From UBA9845 sp051889975 (GTDB taxonomy: Bacteria > Bacillota > Clostridia > Christensenellales > UBA1242): a DNA stretch of 27,818 bases. Below are positions 13,701 through 18,877 of this stretch, piece by piece; within the stretch, counting starts at the first letter, position 1; each line of letters begins with the position of its first letter. The position numbers and the translations under genes were made by a program. Under the pieces are notes generated by a model. It was not told the origin of the DNA. It did not search any database and saw only the letters and a list, made by a program, of their open reading frames with translations. The stretch spans positions 1-27,818 of the forward strand of contig JBJFDJ010000035.1 of the NCBI GenBank assembly GCA_051889975.1, written 5' to 3'.

Positions 13701-14625
13701 AACTGCCAGTTTCTTTTGCAATAATAACTGCATTTGAACCCTGTTTGCTAACAAAACTAACAAAAGTAACATTGTAATTTGAAATATCATTTTTATCAAC
13801 AAAAGAAAAACTTACATCAAAATCTTCTCGTGTTACAACATCAATATCAAGAGAAATTGTGTTTTCGGTGTCAAAATTTGATACGAGTTCAATTTTATCA
13901 ATTTTTTCTCCCTCGCTGATAACTGAAACGTTGTCGTCACTTATATTTTCAATAATTTTAACATCAAACTCTACATCAGGTAGATTGTTTGCCAAAACAT
14001 TTTTTGCAACAATTGTTACACTGCTTGCCGTAACATCTTGTGCAACTGTTAGCAAACCACTTTCGGTTAAAGTTACGCCATTGACCAAATTTTTTAACCT
14101 ATAGGCAATTTTGTTTTCGGTTGTGTTTTCTGGTGTGAATTTGATTATGTTTGCAGTGTTTAACACAAGTGGCTGACCACCTGCAACAATAACGCCTTTA
14201 TACAAAGTGTTAACTTCCATAGACTTGGCACTGATAACACTTTTAATTTTGACCTTGCAAGATTTGCCACCTTCTTCTGTAAGTGCAACAAGTGTTGTTT
14301 CACCACCACTAATAGCTTTTACGGTAACTGTTGTTGTGTTGCCTTCGCGATATGTGTCAATGATGTCAACATATTTTGTTTCACTGTTTTCTTCAAAACT
14401 GAAAATGAGTTTTGTGCTTATATCTTCGCCTGCACCTTCAACAGTAAAAACTATGTCAGCAGTGTCTTGTTTATCCTGCTCACCAATATAAAGTGTAACT
14501 CCTTGTTCTTGCATATCACAAAAAACTTTTAAATCAGCATACTTATCTTTGCAACCTGCAAACAAACCACAAGCCAAAACTAAAATCAAAAATAAATATG
14601 TAGCAGTTTTTTTAAGCTTAATCAT
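7772..14625 (-). CDS. Giant GLUG/Ig-like surface lipoprotein, N-terminal part
   Basis: This is the 5' part of a very large secreted protein; the reading frame runs into the N gap. The ATG at 14623-14625 is chosen because GTGAGG lies six bases upstream; a GTG four codons earlier falls inside that Shine-Dalgarno. Residues 1-25 form a lipoprotein signal (basic start, hydrophobic core, F-A-G-C lipobox, Cys25), so the mature protein should be lipid-anchored on the outer face of the membrane. About residues 30-880 are tandem beta-rich segments resembling bacterial Ig-like domains (patterns such as V.QDGTVTMVGTGTTYITVTA). About residues 880-1310 form a first GLUG module with five xGGxxG repeats, and 1400-2150 are again Ig-like. 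A second module starts near nt 8150. I know of no enzymatic motif here; adhesion or a surface scaffold is inference. It continues in the open frame at 1-7671. Confidence 0.85.
10795..11235 (-). repeat. GLUG repeat block 1 (protein-level repeats)
   Basis: Five successive units begin VGGIAGQSSG, VGGVAGKVTAG, VGGLVGELSG, VGGLVGYGVD and VGGLIGYASN. Each is followed by an I..S.V or V.NCYS strand, the classic layout of the GLUG motif found in bacterial surface proteins. Unit length is roughly 25-45 residues. Confidence 0.8.
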
Positions 14626-14694
14626 AACAAACCTCACTTTATCTTGTGCAGATTTTTTATATATATTATATATAAAAATATTTTCTCTTAAATT

Positions 14695-14723
14695 ATTATA
14701 TATTTTATAACATAACTAGTCAA
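14695..14723 (-). promoter_or_regulatory. Sigma-A promoter of the giant lipoprotein gene
   Basis: On the minus strand TTGACT (14718-14723), a 17-base spacer and a perfect TATAAT (14695-14700). The predicted start of transcription is near 14688, leaving a leader of about 63 bases before the ATG at 14625. A second TTGACA starts at 14737 on the same strand and could form an overlapping weaker promoter. Confidence 0.75.
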
Positions 14724-14804
14724 TTTATTTGATGTCAATTTACAAACAAAAGTTCAAAAAAAATATAAAAAATTACAAAAACATTACATCAATCAAAAAG
14801 TTTG

Positions 14805-14813
14805 TGTTATAAT
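14805..14813 (+). promoter_or_regulatory. Extended -10 promoter of the ttcA-like gene (likely leaderless)
   Basis: TG-T-TATAAT at 14805-14813 is a perfect extended -10 element, exactly six bases before the ATG at 14820. No convincing -35 and no Shine-Dalgarno are seen. Transcription should start at or within a base or two of the A of ATG. Confidence 0.65.
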
Positions 14814-14819
14814 GTAACT

Positions 14820-15197
14820 ATGAAATTACAAATGCTTATGGGCAAAGTTCGCAAAGTTTGTGAAATGTATGACCTTATTGAAGATGGAGATAAAATTGCC
14901 GTTGGCGTTTCTGGTGGCAAAGATAGTCTAACACTTTTAAATTGCCTTGCAGATATGCGCATTTTTTATCCAAAAAAATTTGAAGTTTTGGCAATTGCAG
15001 TTGACCTTTTTAATGGCAAAACAGACTATACAAAAATNNNNNNNNNNNNNNNNNNNNNNNNNNNNNNNNNNNNNNNNNNNNNNNNNNNNNNNNNNNNNNN
15101 NNNNNNNNNNNNNNNNNNNNNNNNNNNNNNNNNNNNNCTTATGAATCCACAACGAAATTGTTTGTTTGACAAACTATATGATAAAACCAAAAATTGA
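14820..15197 (+). CDS. ttcA: TtcA-family tRNA 2-thiolation PP-loop ATPase (gapped)
   Basis: The N-terminus has the family pattern LMGKVRKVCEMYDLIEDGDK followed by the PP-loop SGGKDS at residues 31-36, which binds ATP to adenylate the tRNA base before sulfur transfer (2-thiocytidine-type modification, cytoplasmic). After 72 residues the sequence enters 100 N; the last 19 residues (LMNPQRNCLFDKLY onward) look like the family C-terminus, and the gene ends at TGA 15195-15197. Members are usually about 240 residues or more, so roughly 150 residues, including the expected iron-sulfur cysteines, must lie in the gap. The ATG at 14820 is preferred over an upstream TTG at 14802 because family members start with M-K-L-Q-like sequence. 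There is no Shine-Dalgarno. It is the only plus-strand gene and diverges from the giant lipoprotein. The exact tRNA target cannot be told from this fragment. Confidence 0.85.
   Translation: MKLQMLMGKVRKVCEMYDLIEDGDKIAVGVSGGKDSLTLLNCLADMRIFYPKKFEVLAIAVDLFNGKTDYTKXXXXXXXXXXXXXXXXXXXXXXXXXXXXXXXXXXLMNPQRNCLFDKLYDKTKN
15038..15137. other. Assembly gap (100 N) inside the ttcA-like gene
   Basis: Exactly 100 N. Frames on both sides happen to agree, so the true length should be 1 mod 3. From the usual family length the missing DNA is probably several hundred bases, not 100. Confidence 0.95.
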
Positions 15198-15230
15198 TAT
15201 TAGTTTTGTTTTAAATAAGCCCAAATAAAA

Positions 15231-15266
15231 AGAACATATTGACTGCTTTTCAATGTGTTCTTTTTT
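15231..15266. terminator. Bidirectional terminator between the ttcA-like gene and spoIIID
   Basis: AGAACATATTGA (15231-15242) pairs with TCAATGTGTTCT (15250-15261) in a 12-bp stem with one wobble pair. It is followed by T6 on the plus strand and preceded by A-rich sequence that gives a U-tract on the minus strand. It can therefore end both converging genes. The AT-rich 15267-15426 stretch beyond it shows no gene; TTGATA/TATCAA there is only a weak inverted repeat. Confidence 0.8.
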
Positions 15267-15426
15267 GTTTATTCATTTTTAGTTAACTACTATTTTGAGA
15301 TTTTGTTTTATTTGTGTTATAACAAGAAAAATTTTAACAAAAATATGTCATTTGTTTTTTGATACTCAATATCAATAAAGTTAAAAAAATTTTGTTTTTT
15401 GTGTAAATTTATGTTATAGATTTTTT

Positions 15427-15684
15427 TTATTTTAATGACTTTAATTTTAAATACTTTTGTTTTGTTGCCTCGCCACCCCTTATATTTTTTTTGCAAAAAT
15501 TTTCTTCCAAAAGTTCAGCAATTTGACAATAAAGTGCCGGGTCTATAACTTTTAATCTGTTTTGCAAGTCATAGTGCACAGTGCTCTTTGCCATACCAAA
15601 AACCTTGCCTGCTTGCCTGATTGTGCACTTTGTTTTTATCATATACTCGGCAAGTTGTTTTGTCCTTAAATAAATATTTTTCAT
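15427..15684 (-). CDS. spoIIID: SpoIIID, sporulation DNA-binding regulator
   Basis: An 85-residue protein, close to the usual 80-95 for SpoIIID. The helix-turn-helix is at about residues 21-44 (TIRQAGKVFGMAKSTVHYDL). The C-terminal hallmark RGGEATKQKY is near residues 69-78, the basic region that contacts DNA in the family. SpoIIID is the mother-cell regulator acting after sigma-E and before sigma-K. The ATG at 15684 is chosen because AAGAGGTG lies just upstream; a longer open frame extends to 15795 but has no ribosome site. A candidate sigma-E promoter precedes it, and it ends towards the shared terminator. In many Clostridia it directly follows the SpoIIQ-type M23 gene; here acpP sits between them. 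The identification is strong. Confidence 0.95.
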   Translation of the reverse strand: MKNIYLRTKQLAEYMIKTKCTIRQAGKVFGMAKSTVHYDLQNRLKVIDPALYCQIAELLEENFCKKNIRGGEATKQKYLKLKSLK

Positions 15685-15701
15685 AAAGCACCTCTTGGGG
15701 T

Positions 15702-15730
15702 ATATTATGAAAAAATTATTTATAAAATGA
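15702..15730 (-). promoter_or_regulatory. Candidate sigma-E promoter of spoIIID
   Basis: On the minus strand TCATTTT (15724-15730; consensus KMATATT, 6 of 7), a 14-base spacer, and CATAATAT (15702-15709; consensus CATACAMT, 6 of 8). This fits the known sigma-E dependence of spoIIID. AT-rich context makes chance matches possible. Confidence 0.45.
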
Positions 15731-15747
15731 CAAAGTGTGACAAAATA
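15728..15747. repeat. Tandem TGACAAA repeats at the spoIIID promoter
   Basis: TGACAAAGTG (15728-15737) and TGACAAAATA (15738-15747) are direct repeats exactly ten bases apart, overlapping the candidate -35 and extending upstream. One-turn spacing suits a protein bound on one face of the helix. The ACA core resembles part of the SpoIIID site, so autoregulation is possible but unproven. The rest of 15748-15960 shows no credible gene. Confidence 0.4.
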
Positions 15748-15960
15748 TTTTAAAAAATTGATTTGTTGTTTAAGTCGTTTTTTTTGCAGTTGCAATTAAC
15801 CAAAAATTTTGTTAACAACTTAAATGGCAATTGTTTTAACATCTAAATCTTTAAACTTACAAACTGTTATATCGATTAAAAATTTAAATCAAATTTACAA
15901 TTTCGGTTTTATTTTATCTAATTTATTAAAATTTAACTATGCTTATTTGTTATTTAAAAT

Positions 15961-15991
15961 AAAAAACTGCAGACTTACACGTCCACAGTTT
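15961..15991 (-). terminator. Terminator of acpP
   Basis: On the minus strand AAACTGTGGAC pairs with GTCTGCAGTTT (11 bp, two G-U pairs) around a six-base loop, followed by a run of six T. It begins about 20 bases after the acpP stop. Confidence 0.85.
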
Positions 15992-16009
15992 AAACAAACC
16001 TTGCGGTTT

Positions 16010-16240
16010 TTATTTTGTATTTTCATCAATGTAGTTAACAATGTCACCAACTGTTTGCAACTTCATAGCAACTTCATCAGGTAATGATATGCCATATTCA
16101 TCTTCAAGAGCCATAAGCATTTCTACAACATCAAGACTATCAGCACCCAAGTCTTCCACTATTTTTGTATTAAGGTCAACCTTGTCAGGTGATTTACCAA
16201 GTTGTTCACAAATAAGTTGTTTAACTCTCTCGTAACACAT
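16010..16240 (-). CDS. acpP: Acyl carrier protein
   Basis: A small acidic protein of 76 residues, the normal ACP length. The motif GADSLD places the phosphopantetheine-carrying serine at residue 35; VEDLGADSLDVVEMLMALED is the classic helix II region. It carries growing acyl chains for type II fatty acid synthesis in the cytoplasm. The ATG at 16240 is set by GGAGGAAG upstream; a longer frame to 16300 has no ribosome site. It has its own sigma-A promoter and terminator, so it appears monocistronic. Its position between the SpoIIQ-like gene and spoIIID, away from other fat genes, is unusual. A role in a specialised pathway rather than general synthesis cannot be excluded. Confidence 0.93.
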   Translation of the reverse strand: MCYERVKQLICEQLGKSPDKVDLNTKIVEDLGADSLDVVEMLMALEDEYGISLPDEVAMKLQTVGDIVNYIDENTK

Positions 16241-16267
16241 AATCTTCCTCCAACTTTTGATATCTAT

Positions 16268-16296
16268 ATTATATAACTTTTTTTTGCAATTGTAAA
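16268..16296 (-). promoter_or_regulatory. Sigma-A promoter of acpP
   Basis: On the minus strand TTTACA (16291-16296), a 17-base spacer, and a perfect TATAAT (16268-16273), about 28 bases before the acpP ATG. Confidence 0.75.
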
Positions 16297-16370
16297 GCAT
16301 TTTGATAATATTTTTATGGTGCTGAACACATACATTTTACTGACAAAAATAAAATTTTTTTAATTTTTTT

Positions 16371-16396
16371 AAAAAAAGCTTTGCAAATTGCAAAGC
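16371..16396 (-). terminator. Terminator after the SpoIIQ-like gene
   Basis: GCTTTGCAAATTGCAAAGC (16378-16396) is a perfect inverted repeat followed on the minus strand by seven T. It ends the three-gene unit upstream of acpP. Confidence 0.8.
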
Positions 16397-16412
16397 CTTG
16401 GAACAACATAGA

Positions 16413-17006
16413 TTATTTGTTATCTGAAATATTGATATAATTTGAAGGATTTACCAAATTGCCATCCTTCCACACTTCAAAATGAACTTGTCCATCAGAG
16501 GTTGTTTCACTTGTTGCTGTGTTGCTGGCTGTTCCAATTACATCACCCTTGGCAATCAAATCGCCAACACCAACTTTAACATCACTTGACAAACTGCCAT
16601 AAGTTGTAACCAAGCCATCGCCGTGGTCAATTGTGATAACAGTGCCATCTAAAAGATTTGTTGTGATATTGGTTACTGTGCCCGGATAAACTGCATACAC
16701 ATTTGCACCAACTTCGGCATAAAAGTCAATTGCCTTGTGAGTTTCCCAAACATTCATCACCTTGTTATATTGAAGTTCTGTGTCGCTATAGCCTTTTAAA
16801 ATTGTTGCATTCATAACAGGCATATCAAAACTGATAACTGTGCTACCTGTTGGCGTTGTTTGATTGTCTTTGTTTGAAAGCACACTTGTTAAAACAATCG
16901 CCACGCAAAGAAATAAAATTAAACCTGCCAATGCAAAATAGTAAGAATATTTTTTTAAGTAATACATAAATCCTTTTGGTTGTTCCTTGTTAATTTCGTT
17001 TTCCAT
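16413..17006 (-). CDS. spoIIQ: SpoIIQ-like LytM/M23 membrane protein
   Basis: 197 residues: a short cytoplasmic head, one membrane span at about 22-43, then an extracytoplasmic LytM (peptidase M23) domain at about 85-185. The zinc ligands are kept: H90 and D94 (HKAID) and H175 (QVHFEV). The two catalytic histidines of active M23 enzymes are not: the YxHL position reads YGSL (Ser138) and HxH reads QVH (Gln173). From memory of the family, Bacillus SpoIIQ has a similar YQSL sequence, which favours a structural forespore protein over a hydrolase. SpoIIQ in the forespore membrane pairs with SpoIIIAH of the mother cell during engulfment. The start is ATG 17006, with AAGGAGGA upstream; a GTG three bases earlier sits too close to it. 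Proximity to spoIIID matches clostridial gene order. A general M23 scaffold remains possible. Confidence 0.75.
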   Translation of the reverse strand: MENEINKEQPKGFMYYLKKYSYYFALAGLILFLCVAIVLTSVLSNKDNQTTPTGSTVISFDMPVMNATILKGYSDTELQYNKVMNVWETHKAIDFYAEVGANVYAVYPGTVTNITTNLLDGTVITIDHGDGLVTTYGSLSSDVKVGVGDLIAKGDVIGTASNTATSETTSDGQVHFEVWKDGNLVNPSNYINISDNK

Positions 17007-17059
17007 CACTCCTCCTTGACAAAATTATTGACCAAATATTTTTTGTTATACAATTTTTT

Positions 17060-17539
17060 TTAAAAACTTCCCAAAATTAATGGATAGCCAATTACAACAT
17101 AATCGCTGTTTATTGCCACTTGAAAATTAACCTTTTGCCCATCAACCATAACAAAGTTTTTAAGTGTGTTATCATAGCCATATATTATTTGTGTTCCATC
17201 AAGTTTTTCATCATATAAAACATTTTTGCTTATATAATCATTTATTTGTTTTAAAACATCATCATTTGGGTTGTTTATTGTTATACTTTCGCCCAAAATA
17301 TTGTTGATTGACGCCTTGACGGTGCTTGCGTGTTTGCTATCGCAACTGACAATACACGCATTGCCGTTTTTTACAATTTTTGTGTTATCTAAAAAACTAA
17401 TTTTGTCGGTGGTGTAAAAACTGTATATTGAACTTGTTTTGGGAACGTATCCCATTAAGGCAATTTGACTAACTGGCAAACTAACAATGCAAAATATCAC
17501 CAAACAAAAAATGCTAAATCTTAATTTTTCTTTTCTCAC
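17060..17539 (-). CDS. Small membrane-anchored protein, possibly YwmB-like
   Basis: I do not recognise this protein firmly. From the GTG at 17539 it has 159 residues: a basic start (RKEKLR), one hydrophobic segment at about 8-29 that is a signal or anchor, then a mixed alpha/beta extracytoplasmic part. The end, QKVNFQVAINSDYVVIGYPL, resembles the C-terminus of YwmB-family proteins, which sit near murA, spoIID and spoIIID in Firmicutes. It is shorter than YwmB (about 200-245), so this is a weak call. The start is uncertain: a TTG at 17557 is the only alternative, and neither has a clear ribosome site. An AATAAT box seven bases before the GTG could make the mRNA leaderless. It lies 53 bases upstream of the SpoIIQ-like gene without a terminator, so the two are probably co-transcribed. 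Confidence 0.6.
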   Translation of the reverse strand: MRKEKLRFSIFCLVIFCIVSLPVSQIALMGYVPKTSSIYSFYTTDKISFLDNTKIVKNGNACIVSCDSKHASTVKASINNILGESITINNPNDDVLKQINDYISKNVLYDEKLDGTQIIYGYDNTLKNFVMVDGQKVNFQVAINSDYVVIGYPLILGSF

Positions 17540-17582
17540 AAAAAAAATTATTGCCAAAAAAATTAATTTTTAACAATAATTT

Positions 17583-17588
17583 TATTAT
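17583..17588 (-). promoter_or_regulatory. Possible internal -10 box
   Basis: A TATAAT on the minus strand in the 48-base space between the 378-aa gene and the small membrane protein gene. No good -35 lies 17 bases upstream, so it is a weak candidate in AT-rich DNA. Confidence 0.25.
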
Positions 17589-17605
17589 AATTTGATATTT
17601 GCGTT

Positions 17606-18742
17606 TTAAAAATCAAAATTTAACAGACCATTTGCACTTAATATTTTTAAAATGCTGTTTTTATCATACAAATCAGGCTCTAAACAAATAAAGTCGGTTA
17701 ATGGGTTTTTAAATTTTAAGTTAAACACGTTATATAAAAAATCAACATTTATGTCTGCAATGATGTCTTTTATTTTTTCGGAAAAAGAAAGCTGTTCGTC
17801 TGTGTAATCAATCAACTTTTCCCTAAATTCATCAAGCAAAAACTCAATTTTTTGTTCTTGCAACAAAGATGCTTTAAAATCACACTTTAAGTTATATTTT
17901 TGTATGTATGTTTGGTGCTTTTTTATGTCTAACGTGGATTTTAATTTTTTTGACCACAAAACAAAAAAGTTTTTTGTAATTGCACAAAGCACGCATTGAA
18001 ATAAATATTTTGCTTCTATTTTATATTTGTCATCAATCAAATAATTTTCACTGAGTTCAGTTACCCTATCCAAAAGTGACAAGGGTTTTGATGACTTTTT
18101 TATGCACAATAGCAAATACAATTTTGTTATTTGATTAAAGAGTTCTTCATTATTTTTGTTAAAGATTGTGTTTTTTATAGATTCTAGCAAATTGTCTTGT
18201 TTAAACACACTAAATGCACTGGATTTTAAAAAGAACAAGTTGTCAATTTTTGTTTGCATATTGTCAAACATAAAATTTACAAACTCCAACATAAATTTGC
18301 AAACAAAATCTTTTTTGTTATATATTTTTGACTTAAACAACACAACGCCCAAAGGGTAACGACACTGCACAATTTGTTTATCTATGTCAATTATTTGACT
18401 GTTTAAAACAGAAGTATCATATATTTTTGTCAATGCAACTATATATGGTTTGTTGAATTTTGCGCAAATCTTTTTTACAGATCTTAAGTTGTGGCAATTT
18501 ACAACAATAACGCAAGCAATGTCTTCAAGTTGCAAAACATCGTCTATATCTTTTTTGACCAAAAATTCACATTTAACTTTTTTTATCAAAAAATCAATTT
18601 CATCACTCAATTCATATTTGCCATCTAACACCAAAATTTTTTGATATAAAAATCTGTTTTCAAGTTCTTTTATCAACTCGTTAGGTGTATCATTTAACAC
18701 ATACGCAAATTCTATTTTATCATTTACAATAATTTCAGCCAT
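17606..18742 (-). CDS. Unrecognised 378-aa protein; possible degenerate G1P-dehydrogenase-like fold
   Basis: A cytoplasmic-looking protein with no signal peptide or membrane spans. Residues 35-145 alternate beta and alpha elements. The stretch at about 78-140 (CVIVVNCHNLRSVKKICAKF, then NKPYIVALT and a D near 109) aligns by eye with the nucleotide-binding half of glycerol-1-phosphate dehydrogenase/DHQ-synthase-like enzymes (family pattern VGSGxINDxxKYxA, then KPxIxxPTxxSxDG). The glycine-rich loop is lost and no later SEHH or HG metal-ligand motif is visible, so activity is doubtful. The C-terminal half is helical, rich in Lys, Leu and Phe. It heads the unit that runs into the YwmB-like and SpoIIQ-like genes, 48 bases before the next start. 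There is no Shine-Dalgarno; the extended -10 lies six bases before the ATG. The family call is a low-confidence inference; the gene itself is solid. Confidence 0.8.
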   Translation of the reverse strand: MAEIIVNDKIEFAYVLNDTPNELIKELENRFLYQKILVLDGKYELSDEIDFLIKKVKCEFLVKKDIDDVLQLEDIACVIVVNCHNLRSVKKICAKFNKPYIVALTKIYDTSVLNSQIIDIDKQIVQCRYPLGVVLFKSKIYNKKDFVCKFMLEFVNFMFDNMQTKIDNLFFLKSSAFSVFKQDNLLESIKNTIFNKNNEELFNQITKLYLLLCIKKSSKPLSLLDRVTELSENYLIDDKYKIEAKYLFQCVLCAITKNFFVLWSKKLKSTLDIKKHQTYIQKYNLKCDFKASLLQEQKIEFLLDEFREKLIDYTDEQLSFSEKIKDIIADINVDFLYNVFNLKFKNPLTDFICLEPDLYDKNSILKILSANGLLNFDF

Positions 18743-18748
18743 ATGTAA

Positions 18749-18757
18749 ACTATATCA
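18749..18757 (-). promoter_or_regulatory. Extended -10 promoter of the 378-aa gene (likely leaderless)
   Basis: On the minus strand TG-A-TATAGT, then six bases, then the ATG at 18742. There is no Shine-Dalgarno. The geometry is identical to that before the ttcA-like gene. The -35 region is only T-rich. Confidence 0.55.
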
Positions 18758-18843
18758 TATCACGCGCCAAAAAAAATAAAAGTTTATGTCAGATTTTAAC
18801 ATAACAACAAGAATTTATCTTTGTAATATTTGCTGTATCTTAT

Positions 18844-18874
18844 AAAAAAACTGCAAACATTTGCTTGCAGTTTT
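18844..18874 (-). terminator. Terminator of the flippase-family gene
   Basis: On the minus strand AAAACTGCAAGC pairs with GTTTGCAGTTTT (12 bp, one wobble) around a four-base loop, followed by a T-tract. It starts just after the stop at 18878. Confidence 0.85.
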
Positions 18875-18877
18875 TTA

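Noticed and set aside
2001..14104. Many short plus-strand open frames antisense to the giant gene (for example 3709-3948, 11099-11344, 13859-14104)
   Set aside because: They are by-products of the stop-poor, repetitive coding strand. They lack ribosome sites and recognisable domains.
14658..14682. AT palindrome TATATATATTATATATA as an origin or regulatory site
   Set aside because: It is simple AT repeat within a very AT-rich promoter leader, with no DnaA boxes or other support.
15824..16084. Plus-strand frame of 86 codons between spoIIID and acpP
   Set aside because: It runs through the acpP terminator and into acpP antisense, with low-complexity, AT-driven composition and no ribosome site.
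17010..17060. Possible sigma-F promoter (GTATA ... GG) before the SpoIIQ-like gene
   Set aside because: Spacing is 13 instead of about 15 bases and the -10 half matches poorly.
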